A DNA stretch of 64,000 nt from an uncultured Lachnospiraceae bacterium. Lineage in GTDB: Bacteria > Bacillota > Clostridia > Lachnospirales > Lachnospiraceae. Position numbers and translations under genes: made by a program. Each line of letters starts with the position of its first letter. Within the stretch, counting starts at the first letter, position 1. A model generated the notes under the pieces. That model was not told the DNA's origin, searched no databases, and saw only the letters and a list, made by a program, of their open reading frames with translations. The stretch lies in the NCBI GenBank assembly GCA_910580195.1, contig CAJTWA010000008.1, positions 37,012 to 101,011 on the forward strand. Reading direction: 5' to 3'. This document shows, one piece after another, positions 24,972 to 33,664 of this stretch.

Positions 24972-27743
24972 ATGAATTATGGGAAGAAAAACGTGAAACG
25001 GAAGGAAAAAAAGATTACTTCCACCGCCTCGCTGGTACGCCGGAAATTTTCAGTTATTTTCTTTAAAACGCTGTTAATCTGCTTTCTGGCTGCTATTGTC
25101 ATCGGCGGCTGCGCAGGGATTGGGATTTTCAAAGGCATTATCGATTCCGCCCCTGATATTTCGGACATTGACCCCAGCCCCACCGGATACCTGTCCGTGG
25201 TGCTGGACAACCAAGGGAACCAGACTGCCAAGCTGGTGGCTTCCGGCTCCAACCGGGTCTATGTGACCCTTGAGGAGATCCCAAAAGACCTCCAGCACGC
25301 CGTGGTAGCCATTGAGGACGAACGGTTCTATGAGCACAACGGCATCGACTTAAAGGGCATTATCCGGGCAGGCCTTACCGGCATTGGGAATGGGTTCCAT
25401 TTCAGCCAAGGGGCCAGCACCATCACCCAGCAACTTTTAAAAAACAACGTGTTTGAAGGCTGGGTGGGCCAGTCCGGCATGGAAAAGGTAAAGCGGAAAA
25501 TCCAAGAGCAGTACCTTGCCATTGAGCTCAGCAAGGTTAAGTCCAAGGACTGGGTGCTGGAAAATTACTTAAACACCATCAACCTTGGGCAGAACACCCT
25601 TGGGGTGCAGTCCGCCTCCCGGCGGTATTTCGGCAAGGACGTATCGGAGCTGACACTTTCTGAAAGCGCAGTCATTGCCGGGATTACCAAGAACCCCTCG
25701 GCCTACAACCCTGTCAGCCACCCAAAGGACAACGCCAAGCGCCGGAAACAGGTCTTAAAAAACATGAAGGACCAAGGCTACATTTCGGACAGCCAGTACA
25801 AGGATGCCTTGGAGGATGACGTTTACTCCCGCATCCAGCAGGTAAATATCGAGTATGCAACGGACAACCCCAATTCTTATTTTGTGGACGCCACCATCGA
25901 CCAAGTGGTGCAGGATTTGGTGGAAAAAAAGGGATACACGGACACGCAGGCCTACAAGGCCATTTACAACAGCGGCCTTACCATCGAGTCCACGCAGGAT
26001 ATGGGAATCCAGCAGATTTGCGACGAGGAAGTCAATAACCTTGCAAATTATTCCACCGCCCCCCAGTATTCCTTTTCCTACCGGCTGACCGTGGAAAAAG
26101 CAGACGGCACCCTGAAAAACTACAGCGACCAGACCATGATTTCCTATTACAGCCCCACACGGCCGGACTATTCCCTGAATTTTCCCAGCCAAGAGGAGGC
26201 GCAGGCGGCCATTGACGCTTATAAAGCAGAAATCATGGAACCCGGGGACGCCATTGTGGAAGGCGGGGAATCCGTGGTATTTACCCTCCAGCCGCAGGCG
26301 GCCGTCACCATTATCGACCAGTATACCGGCGACGTAAAAGCCATTGTCGGAGGGCGCGGGGACAAGACCGGGAGCCGGACCTTAAACCGGGCAACCGACA
26401 CCACAAGGCAGCCCGGCTCTACCTTCAAAGTCCTAGCCGCTTTTGCCCCAGCCCTAGACACAGCCGGGATGACGCTGGCAACGGTCCAGGACGACGCGCC
26501 CTTTACCTATTCCAATGGGACGCCGCTGCGCAATTACGACAACAGCTACCGGGGGTTCACTACCATCCGTTATGCCATTACCAAATCCATCAATGTGGTG
26601 ACTGTCAAGACCTTAAGCGATATTTCCCCCCAGTTAGGCTTTGACTACCTGAAAAACTTCGGCTTTACCACGCTGACCCAAGACGACGTGGTGCAGTCCT
26701 TAGCCCTTGGGGGCATTACGCAGGGCGTGACAAACTTGGAGCTGACTGCCGCCTATGCCACTATGGCAAACAGCGGGACTTACACCAAGCCCCGGTTTTA
26801 CACCCGGATTTTAGACCACAACGGAAATGTTCTGATTGACAACACGCAGGAAACCCATACGGTATTAAAGGCCAGCACCGCGTTCCTGCTGACTTCCGCC
26901 ATGCAGGACGTGGTAAACGTAGGGACTGGCGGGGCAGTGAATTTCGGGAACATGCCCATTGCAGGGAAAACCGGGACTACCACCAAAAACCGGGATGCGC
27001 TGTTTGCCGGCTACACCCCCTACTACACCTGCTCCGTCTGGTGCGGCTACGATGACAACAGCCCCCAAGACGGCGCGCTGACTGCAAACCCTAAGACCCT
27101 CTGGAAAAATATTATGGGGCGGCTCCATGAAAACCTGCCTTACAAGGACTTCACCCAGCCAGAGGGGATTACCACTGCAGCCGTATGCAAGAAATCCGGC
27201 AAGCTGGCCGTAAACGGCCTCTGCGACGCAGACCCAAGGGGCAGCATGGTGGAAACGGAATTTTTTGCCGCAGGGACAGTCCCCACGGAATACTGCGACC
27301 ACCATGTAAGCGCCACTGTCTGCACGGCTTCCGGCCTTTTAGCAAACGAATTCTGCCCGGCGGAAAACAGGCAGGGCGGCGTCTATATCGTGGGCGGCTC
27401 CCCAAACACAGAAGACGGGCCTTACCTGCTGTCCGCCTCCTTAAGCCAAGAAAATTACTGCACCGTGCACACGGCGGCCTCCACCATCCCGGAAATCCCG
27501 CCCATCCCAGAGCCTGAAATGCCCGGCAATATTCTGGAAAACCAAGATATTTCCGATACTGGGGGCAACCGGGAGGAACATGAAAGAGAAGAAGGTGGAA
27601 ATGAAGGGAACGGCGGGAATGAAGGGGAAAATGGCAATGAAGGAAACGGCGGGAATGAGGGGGATAGCCAGCCGGAAGGGGACGGCAGGCCAGAAGAGCC
27701 GGAGGCGCCCCCTGCGGAGCCGGAAGGGGAAACAACTCCCTAA
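24972..27743 (+). CDS. class A penicillin-binding protein (PBP1A type)
   Basis: 923 residues. Basic cytoplasmic N-terminus, one membrane helix (about 28-50), a GT51 glycosyltransferase domain with EDERFYEH (115-122) and GASTITQQLLKN (147-158), then a transpeptidase domain with the catalytic STFK (483-486), SIN (539-541) and KTGT (666-669). A Cys-containing region follows, and the last 80 residues are a Gly/Glu/Asn-rich disordered tail. It polymerises and cross-links peptidoglycan. AAAAGGAGG precedes the ATG; a TTG six codons upstream overlaps that site. One of the few plus-strand genes here, with its own promoter and a strong terminator. Confidence 0.93.
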   Translation: MNYGKKNVKRKEKKITSTASLVRRKFSVIFFKTLLICFLAAIVIGGCAGIGIFKGIIDSAPDISDIDPSPTGYLSVVLDNQGNQTAKLVASGSNRVYVTLEEIPKDLQHAVVAIEDERFYEHNGIDLKGIIRAGLTGIGNGFHFSQGASTITQQLLKNNVFEGWVGQSGMEKVKRKIQEQYLAIELSKVKSKDWVLENYLNTINLGQNTLGVQSASRRYFGKDVSELTLSESAVIAGITKNPSAYNPVSHPKDNAKRRKQVLKNMKDQGYISDSQYKDALEDDVYSRIQQVNIEYATDNPNSYFVDATIDQVVQDLVEKKGYTDTQAYKAIYNSGLTIESTQDMGIQQICDEEVNNLANYSTAPQYSFSYRLTVEKADGTLKNYSDQTMISYYSPTRPDYSLNFPSQEEAQAAIDAYKAEIMEPGDAIVEGGESVVFTLQPQAAVTIIDQYTGDVKAIVGGRGDKTGSRTLNRATDTTRQPGSTFKVLAAFAPALDTAGMTLATVQDDAPFTYSNGTPLRNYDNSYRGFTTIRYAITKSINVVTVKTLSDISPQLGFDYLKNFGFTTLTQDDVVQSLALGGITQGVTNLELTAAYATMANSGTYTKPRFYTRILDHNGNVLIDNTQETHTVLKASTAFLLTSAMQDVVNVGTGGAVNFGNMPIAGKTGTTTKNRDALFAGYTPYYTCSVWCGYDDNSPQDGALTANPKTLWKNIMGRLHENLPYKDFTQPEGITTAAVCKKSGKLAVNGLCDADPRGSMVETEFFAAGTVPTEYCDHHVSATVCTASGLLANEFCPAENRQGGVYIVGGSPNTEDGPYLLSASLSQENYCTVHTAASTIPEIPPIPEPEMPGNILENQDISDTGGNREEHEREEGGNEGNGGNEGENGNEGNGGNEGDSQPEGDGRPEEPEAPPAEPEGETTP

Positions 27744-27756
27744 TCACTGAACTACA

Positions 27757-27816
27757 AAAAACATACAAGATGCAGGTATTTTGAAGAAAGCAAATACCTG
27801 CATCTTGTATGTTTTT
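27757..27816 (+). terminator. terminator of the PBP gene
   Basis: A perfect 25-bp inverted repeat (27757-27781 against 27792-27816) with a 10-nt loop, ending in TTTTT. It has A/T runs on both sides and could work in both directions. Confidence 0.9.
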
Positions 27817-27935
27817 CTAGTTGTGGCACCCCTATTACGCCTTCATGCAACATTTATACGATAAGCCCATATACTGCCCTATTTCCTAGGCATCTATGTT
27901 AAGCTACCTATATAGCTTACAACCCTAGCCGAAAA

Positions 27936-28961
27936 CTATCCCAGCCACCCCTTTACCGTTTCTACGGCATACCCGACTGCTTGGGCTATCTTATCCGCAT
28001 CAAGGCCCATTGCGTATAATTTCCTTGCACTCTCCTGAGCCTGTATCAGCCTGCCCCGCCGCTCACCATCCTGTTCCCCTATCTGGCGCTCTTCCATCCT
28101 CATTTCCTGAATTGCTTGGCACATATCAACCGCCTCCTCGCCTTCCCCATATTCTAGGCCCAAATTTGTAACCGCTTCAATGACATCCACAGCCCTCCGG
28201 TCCAGTTCCCGGAAACGTGTTTCATTTGTTTTCAATATCCTGCTCAAATTCTCCTTGTCTTTTGCATATTTTATAAAAAACATGACCTCCCGCAAGCTGG
28301 ATTGGAACTTCATAATCTCCTCATCCGGCATCTGTGCTGGGGCAATTAAGTGCACATGATAATTGTCCATACAGGCAAGCACATCTGGATCCTCCACATC
28401 CATCATCTCAAACAGGCTTAACGGCCCATCCCACTCCTCTGATCCAAAAAATATGGTGGCTGTGATGGACGGCACCAGCCTATCCCCTTTCCAAAACCCA
28501 CTTAAAAACTCTCCTGCGCTCGGTGCTTTCTTATCCCCATCCAAAACAGCATCCCTTTGCTTTCTGTCCTGCTTCATTTGCTTGCGGTGCGACTTTGCTG
28601 CTTCCTCTACCTGCCCCGCATATTCCAGCGCATCATACAAGTTATTCCTCACCGCCATTGCATAGTGGATTTCTGTCTGGTTCTCTGCACCATAAAGCAC
28701 ATATTCCATTTTCCCGTCCGTCATTGCAGCATACAGCTTCTGGGCGTCCCGGAACTTCTGGACTGGAATTACCGCGCCATCTGCGCCGTAGGGCAATGCA
28801 GCCTTTGCAGAATCCCGCTCAATAAGCTGCTCTGGCAAAATAGCCTGTCTGCCGCCATAAATGTAATAATTGAAAATATCAGCAAAAATAACCGCATTTT
28901 TCACATAATCCTTTGTAATGGTATCTGCTTTCAATGGTTTCTGCCACCTTTCCCCCAACAT
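27936..28961 (-). CDS. Rpn family recombination-promoting nuclease
   Basis: 341 residues, with an Rpn N-terminus (DYVKNAVIFADIFNYYIYGG, about 19-38). A PD-(D/E)XK nuclease core is expected in the first 150 residues; EYVLYGAENQTEIHYAMAVR (about 86-105) carries the E-Q-like part. The C-terminus (about 290-341) has a short helical region and a helix-turn-helix-like DADKIAQAVGYAVETVKGWLG segment. The annotated ATG has no clear ribosome binding site; a TTG nine codons later follows GAAAGGTGG and would give a typical Rpn start. Inside the gene ATG codons at residues 287/289 follow AGGAAATGAGG and could start a small C-terminal product. Rpn proteins are anti-phage DNA nucleases restrained by such intragenic products. 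Confidence 0.8.
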   Translation of the reverse strand: MLGERWQKPLKADTITKDYVKNAVIFADIFNYYIYGGRQAILPEQLIERDSAKAALPYGADGAVIPVQKFRDAQKLYAAMTDGKMEYVLYGAENQTEIHYAMAVRNNLYDALEYAGQVEEAAKSHRKQMKQDRKQRDAVLDGDKKAPSAGEFLSGFWKGDRLVPSITATIFFGSEEWDGPLSLFEMMDVEDPDVLACMDNYHVHLIAPAQMPDEEIMKFQSSLREVMFFIKYAKDKENLSRILKTNETRFRELDRRAVDVIEAVTNLGLEYGEGEEAVDMCQAIQEMRMEERQIGEQDGERRGRLIQAQESARKLYAMGLDADKIAQAVGYAVETVKGWLG

Positions 28962-29004
28962 ATCTGGCAGGCATCAGTTTTGCCGCCAATATCATCGGCT
29001 CCTG

Positions 29005-30033
29005 CTAATTCTGCACCTCCATATAATAAACCACCTTTTCATCCTCTATGCTCTGGGTAAAACGGTCTGAAAAAGAATCCAGGACCGCCTGCGTAACCCC
29101 GGTAATCATCTGGGACGTTTTATTTTCATGGGCCACGCCCCACATGCCTCCGGGAAACATCCCTTCCACGCTGACACGGAACCGGTTCTGGTTCAGGAGG
29201 ATGAAGCTGACCCGCGCTTGAAACCCAGAGGAAAACATCGTAAACCTCGTAAGCAAAAGCCAAGCAAGGAAATGAAGGTCCCCACAGAACTCCGGTTCCA
29301 TGGTTTCCGGCACATTGCTTAGGACCACCTCCACCGTCTGGTTGTGCTCCGGCCGCTGGAACCGCTGGTAAAGGTCTTCCCTGACCTCCTCCAAACTTTT
29401 TAAGAAATCCCCTTGGCGGTTTAAGAACCAGAGGATCAGTTTCTTTTCATACCGGACAAGCTGCCACTTTTCCCTCGCGTGCATTTCTGACTTCACATCC
29501 CTGACAAACACGCTGAGCAAGGCCTGCATAAAATTTGCCAGTTCCCGCCGTTCCCACGGGCGGCCTTCTGCCAGCTGCTTTTTCCTTGCCACTTCCTCGG
29601 ACAGTTCTTTCAAGCTCCGCTCCATCTCCTGCTGGTCCAGCCTGTCTGCCTCTTCCTTGTCATACAGCACAAAGCCGTCCAAGATGGCTTCATACATCTT
29701 GCCATAATCCATAGGCCGCTGGAAAATCCGGAATACCCGACGCTCATTGATCAAAAGTTTCAGATGCGCCAGCTCCAGCCGCCAAGTATAGACAATGCAT
29801 ACCGTCTGCGGGTAATTCTTATTTAAAAATTCTACAATCTTTGTCCCATCATAAGTCGGCAGGTCCAGCCCTGTCACTACGACTTTATATGTTTTCTTCT
29901 TCAAAAGAAATGCTGCCTCAAGCCCGCTGTCTGCGGTATCAATCGCCATTGGCTCTTCTTTCCCTTCCATGGCAGCTAAAAATTCTTGGATAATGTCTTT
30001 ATTTTGGTTGATAAACAGCAGATTATTTTCCAT
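29005..30033 (-). CDS. receiver-like domain protein of unknown function
   Basis: 342 residues. Residues 1-120 follow a response-regulator receiver pattern (LLFINQNKDI at the start, VVVTGLDLPTYDG in the middle, RIFQRPMDYGKM at the end), but the phospho-acceptor position is Gly and the conserved Lys is Arg-like. Residues about 130-170 are charged and probably coiled coil. The C-terminal half has no domain I recognise; no DNA-binding or catalytic motif is evident. GGAGGG precedes the ATG of MENNLLF, and TATAAT (30080-30075) lies about 45 bp upstream. It sits between the two-ATPase gene and the Rpn gene, 43 bp from the latter, and could be part of the same functional group. Confidence 0.6.
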   Translation of the reverse strand: MENNLLFINQNKDIIQEFLAAMEGKEEPMAIDTADSGLEAAFLLKKKTYKVVVTGLDLPTYDGTKIVEFLNKNYPQTVCIVYTWRLELAHLKLLINERRVFRIFQRPMDYGKMYEAILDGFVLYDKEEADRLDQQEMERSLKELSEEVARKKQLAEGRPWERRELANFMQALLSVFVRDVKSEMHAREKWQLVRYEKKLILWFLNRQGDFLKSLEEVREDLYQRFQRPEHNQTVEVVLSNVPETMEPEFCGDLHFLAWLLLTRFTMFSSGFQARVSFILLNQNRFRVSVEGMFPGGMWGVAHENKTSQMITGVTQAVLDSFSDRFTQSIEDEKVVYYMEVQN

Positions 30034-30239
30034 TTCCCGCCCTCCATGACTTGAATATGATATTTCATGCATCCATTATAATCGTCTGGCGGGAAAAAAT
30101 CCATATATTTTTTTGTATTCTCCGATATTGCCATCATCCGCAAAAGAACCTGCTTGCGCATGCGCAGCCGCCGGATACGCTCCCCTTCCTGCTTGCAGTG
30201 CCCGAAAAAAATAGGGTAACGTGTCCTGCACAGGATGGT

Positions 30240-32948
30240 TCACCTCACCCCGGCCCTTTGCAGCCCCAGCCCACGCAAATAGATGTCTGGGAAATGATAC
30301 CTAATGGGGTCTGAAAGTTTCCTTTGGTACGGCTTTATGAGCCCTATATTAATTAAGTTCTTGATTTCCTCCCTTGGGTTCTCAAATCCCGCCAGCTTTA
30401 ATGCCTCGTGGAATATTTTTTCATCTATCGGGGAACGCTGCACGGTATCCTTCAAATTTTCCAAGAAATCTGCGTACTCTACGAATTCCTCCTTAATATC
30501 CGCCACCCGTTTTTCCGAAACTTCCGGCAATACTTCCTCAAAGCACCTTGGCCGTATCATGCTTTTGGAAACACTGCCTGATTTTCCTTTCCGCAATTCC
30601 TCCTCTTTCGCGGCTGCCTTGGCAAAAATATCAATCATGCTCCTTGGCACTATGGCTCCTTGGGTATCTGCCAGCCGGTTTTTAAACCAGTTATACGTCG
30701 ACGCTTTCTTGCCGCTTCCCATTTTTATCCCGACCAAGGCTGCCAACAAATCCCGGTTTTCTTTTTCCGTGACATTTGGGATAACCCCCAAGCCCTCATG
30801 TTCCGAAAAACTTTTCATCGTTATATTTTCAAATAACAGTTTCATCTGCTGGGACTTACCGATTGCACGTTTCCAGACCATGGCAAAAAGCTGGTCATAT
30901 TCCCATCCAATCGTTGCAGAATAATTTTTCAGCTTCACTTTATCCGGCACATCCACTTCCCTGTCATAGATATCTTTCCGCAGAAAAATTTTACTCCTGA
31001 TATTTTTCATGGCGCTCTCATTCATATACCACATATCAATCAGCGCGCTCACAAACCGCGGCCTGTCTTTTGCTGCTACGACCCGGTCCAGCGAATCATA
31101 AATTACCGTAATTACTTTGCTTTGTGCAGCATATTTGCCATTGATATCCTTTAAGAACTGGCTGAGCCAAAATGCAGTTTCCTGCGTAAACATTTGGCAG
31201 CTTGAAACCTCAAGCTGCTTTTCAAACAGCCCTTCCAGTTCCTTCCCTGCCAATTCCTTCAGGGACGCATCATTGCCAATTAGGATTGCTGCAGTAAGGT
31301 AATAAAGGAAAGCCCTTACCTGCCAATCATCCTTTAAGCATGGAAAAATATCAATATAATTTGTTTTCTGGGAAGTGCCAACTACCCACTCTGTATGCTC
31401 ATACTGATCCGTTGGCACATGTAAAAACTTTGCCAACGCCTTGGCATACCTATTGTTTTTCAGCACGCTGAACAGGGCGGTTTTCCCTACCCCTTTCTGC
31501 CCTAAGACCAAAAATTTCCTAGGGTCAAAAATAAACGTATATCCCCTTAAAGGATAAAAGTTATCCGTCAAATCCTGCAAAGACGCAAATTCATCCTCCG
31601 CAGCAGCAGTTTCTAAACCACCCATAATCTCTGAAAAAGCCCCAACAATTTGCCTGCTGGATCCTTCATCTCCAAACCCCATACCAGAAAAACTTGCATC
31701 ATCCTCGGATAACGCATCTAAAATTGCCGTTGTAATGGCTCCATAAGCCTTGCGCTGTTCCTCCCAAGCCCGTACCAATTGTTCTGTGCTATTGATGACT
31801 TCCAAAGAAACATGGTATTCCACGTCGATTGGATAATGGTCTGCCGTGTCATCCTCCATTAAGATTTCCTCACGGGAATACCTCCCATCGCAAAGCTTCA
31901 GCGCCTCATATGCGCCTTCTAAGTAAACCCTTTTTTCCTGTTCCGCTAACTGTTCATTGGCCGGCACTTTCGAATTAATCAGCACAAACGGTACCTGTTT
32001 TTTCTGCAAAACCGGGATTGCCATTTTCATCCCTTCTATATTCTGCGGGCTGCCATAGAAAAATAATAACGCCAAATCCGTATACCGCGTCAATGTCATC
32101 CCGCCAATCTGATGGATGCCAGCCCTCGTATCAATAAACATAAAATCCGGGCCAAGGAATCCATCCAGCATTGACAAAAGGTGGTCTACCGGGGTAACTG
32201 CCTCCTCATAGGCAGGGATGTCCAAATCAAACCTCATAAGGCTTTTGCAATACAAATCCGGGTTTTGTTTTGTTACTTTCCCATAGGCAGGCATTACATA
32301 TATTTCCCCGCCCATTTGCCCTACATGGCAGTAATCCCCTACGGGGTAAATATATTCATCAATTTTTATTTCATCGCTGTAAACGTTGCTCTCCAGCAAA
32401 AAATCAAGCAGCCCATATTGGGACATGCTTTCTTCCGGGAACAGGCTGGCAATGCCCGGAGCCTCTAAATCAAAATCAATAATCACTATTTTCTTTCCCT
32501 GCCTTGCCAGTTCAATGGCAGACATTACAACCGCAGTTGTCCGCCCTACGCCCCCTTTAAAAGAATAAAAGCAGACTCGCTTGCTTTTGGGGCTGTTGGA
32601 TGCAAAATTCCTTTTTTTCCCATCCCAATAAAAATTTGTCAGATATTTTTCCAAAACCCAGACCCGCTCCGCTACTGGCTCCGCTTCTCGTTTCCAAGAT
32701 TCAATCTCCGGCACAACAAATGGATTTTCCCCATATTTCTCACAGCAGTTCAGCCACTTCCCAACGGCTCCTGCCAATAATCTTTCTGCCTGCTGCACGT
32801 TTTTTTCATTTTCTGTTTTGATATATACTAATATTTTCCCATAGACATTTTGTATGATATATGCCTCATCCTTCTGCGCTTTCCTGATTTCCTCTGAAAT
32901 TATTGCAACTGTATTGCTTAAAACCGCATCATAATGCATCATTCCCAA
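30240..32948 (-). CDS. two-P-loop ATPase: KGGVGR-variant ParA-like domain plus second ATPase domain
   Basis: 902 residues. After an N-terminal region (1-125), a SIMIBI/ParA-like domain carries KGGVGRTT (131-138), with Arg replacing the usual P-loop Lys, plus IIDFDLEAPG (156-165) and FIDTRAG (271-277). A second P-loop domain begins VLGQKGVGKT (481-490), with a long helical C-terminus ending in a winged-helix-like region; it resembles Sll1717-type or STAND-like ATPases. The TTG start at 32948 is preceded by AGGAGG inside the end of the HEPN gene, one base after its stop. No homologous pair is known to me by name. The context and domain mix suggest a defence or stress-sensing role. Confidence 0.75.
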   Translation of the reverse strand: MGMMHYDAVLSNTVAIISEEIRKAQKDEAYIIQNVYGKILVYIKTENEKNVQQAERLLAGAVGKWLNCCEKYGENPFVVPEIESWKREAEPVAERVWVLEKYLTNFYWDGKKRNFASNSPKSKRVCFYSFKGGVGRTTAVVMSAIELARQGKKIVIIDFDLEAPGIASLFPEESMSQYGLLDFLLESNVYSDEIKIDEYIYPVGDYCHVGQMGGEIYVMPAYGKVTKQNPDLYCKSLMRFDLDIPAYEEAVTPVDHLLSMLDGFLGPDFMFIDTRAGIHQIGGMTLTRYTDLALLFFYGSPQNIEGMKMAIPVLQKKQVPFVLINSKVPANEQLAEQEKRVYLEGAYEALKLCDGRYSREEILMEDDTADHYPIDVEYHVSLEVINSTEQLVRAWEEQRKAYGAITTAILDALSEDDASFSGMGFGDEGSSRQIVGAFSEIMGGLETAAAEDEFASLQDLTDNFYPLRGYTFIFDPRKFLVLGQKGVGKTALFSVLKNNRYAKALAKFLHVPTDQYEHTEWVVGTSQKTNYIDIFPCLKDDWQVRAFLYYLTAAILIGNDASLKELAGKELEGLFEKQLEVSSCQMFTQETAFWLSQFLKDINGKYAAQSKVITVIYDSLDRVVAAKDRPRFVSALIDMWYMNESAMKNIRSKIFLRKDIYDREVDVPDKVKLKNYSATIGWEYDQLFAMVWKRAIGKSQQMKLLFENITMKSFSEHEGLGVIPNVTEKENRDLLAALVGIKMGSGKKASTYNWFKNRLADTQGAIVPRSMIDIFAKAAAKEEELRKGKSGSVSKSMIRPRCFEEVLPEVSEKRVADIKEEFVEYADFLENLKDTVQRSPIDEKIFHEALKLAGFENPREEIKNLINIGLIKPYQRKLSDPIRYHFPDIYLRGLGLQRAGVR

Positions 32949-32949
32949 G

Positions 32950-33414
32950 TCAGTTCCCTCCTAACACCAGATTTGAAATAAAGCGGAAAATATTCTCAAT
33001 ATCTTGGATATATTTTCTGCAAAAAGGCTCTTGTTCCCATTGGGGATGCTCCCCATAACGGTACTTAGGGTCCCATTTCGGATAACCGCCTTCCCCAACA
33101 AAAATATGCGGGCATAGTTTCCTGCTGTCAAAACGGTATCTGGCCTCCACACCCCCTGCTATGGATGCCCAATCATCCAGATACCTATTTAATTTTACCG
33201 TATTATGCAAAAATTCTTTTACCTCATTTAATGTATAAGCCCCGCCATCTTCCTTTCTCCCATAAGAGAGCAGGATATGTTTCAGGGCACATTCCAGCAC
33301 ATAGCCAGACAGATAGCAGCTATTGTAGTATTCCCCCTTTTCATACAATATCTTTGCATCTGTATACATGCGCTGCAGCGTAGACAAGTAGTCTGTTTGC
33401 TTCATATCAGGCAT
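32950..33414 (-). CDS. HEPN-like domain protein, partner of the two-P-loop ATPase
   Basis: 154 residues from an ATG preceded by GGTGAGG; a GTG four codons upstream is an alternative. The first half is helical with CYLSGYVLECALKHILLSYG, the hallmark of HEPN folds. RKLCPH (about 98-103) fits the Rx4-6H motif of HEPN ribonucleases, but it lies in a loop-like region and may not be catalytic. The C-terminus is helical. It is the first gene of a two-gene operon with its own promoter. HEPN proteins are common RNase effectors of toxin-antitoxin and anti-phage systems; here that role is inferred. Confidence 0.7.
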   Translation of the reverse strand: MPDMKQTDYLSTLQRMYTDAKILYEKGEYYNSCYLSGYVLECALKHILLSYGRKEDGGAYTLNEVKEFLHNTVKLNRYLDDWASIAGGVEARYRFDSRKLCPHIFVGEGGYPKWDPKYRYGEHPQWEQEPFCRKYIQDIENIFRFISNLVLGGN

Positions 33415-33528
33415 ATGCAACCTCACCTCATTGTTTTCTCTTATGCTGCTTTTCCAATACAGAAAACAGCCCCTGTTTCCAGAAGCTGTCTTTTGCAGGT
33501 TTTTGCTTGAATCCTGTTCTTAGGAAAA

Positions 33529-33557
33529 ATATAACATAATCCATGATGCGCCGTCAA
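33529..33557 (-). promoter_or_regulatory. promoter of the HEPN-ATPase operon
   Basis: TTGACG (33557-33552), 17-bp spacer, TTATAT (33534-33529), or 18 bp to TATATT. The leader of about 110 nt has a small hairpin (GGAAACAG with CTGTTTTC). Confidence 0.6.
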
Positions 33558-33583
33558 GAATCTTTTTTATGTGATGGGTGGAT

Positions 33584-33664
33584 GGGGCTGTGGGGGCGGA
33601 CGGAAATTCCGGGCGGCCCTTCCTCACACAAACCGGGCAACGTTCCGGCGGACTAACTGCTAAC
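33584..33664 (-). repeat. left arm of 81-bp inverted repeat
   Basis: Matches 35135-35215 in inverted orientation at 75 of 81 positions. It overlaps the ribokinase-type gene stop codon and includes GCCGGAACGTTGCCC and CCGTCCGCCCCCACAGCCCC. Confidence 0.9.
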
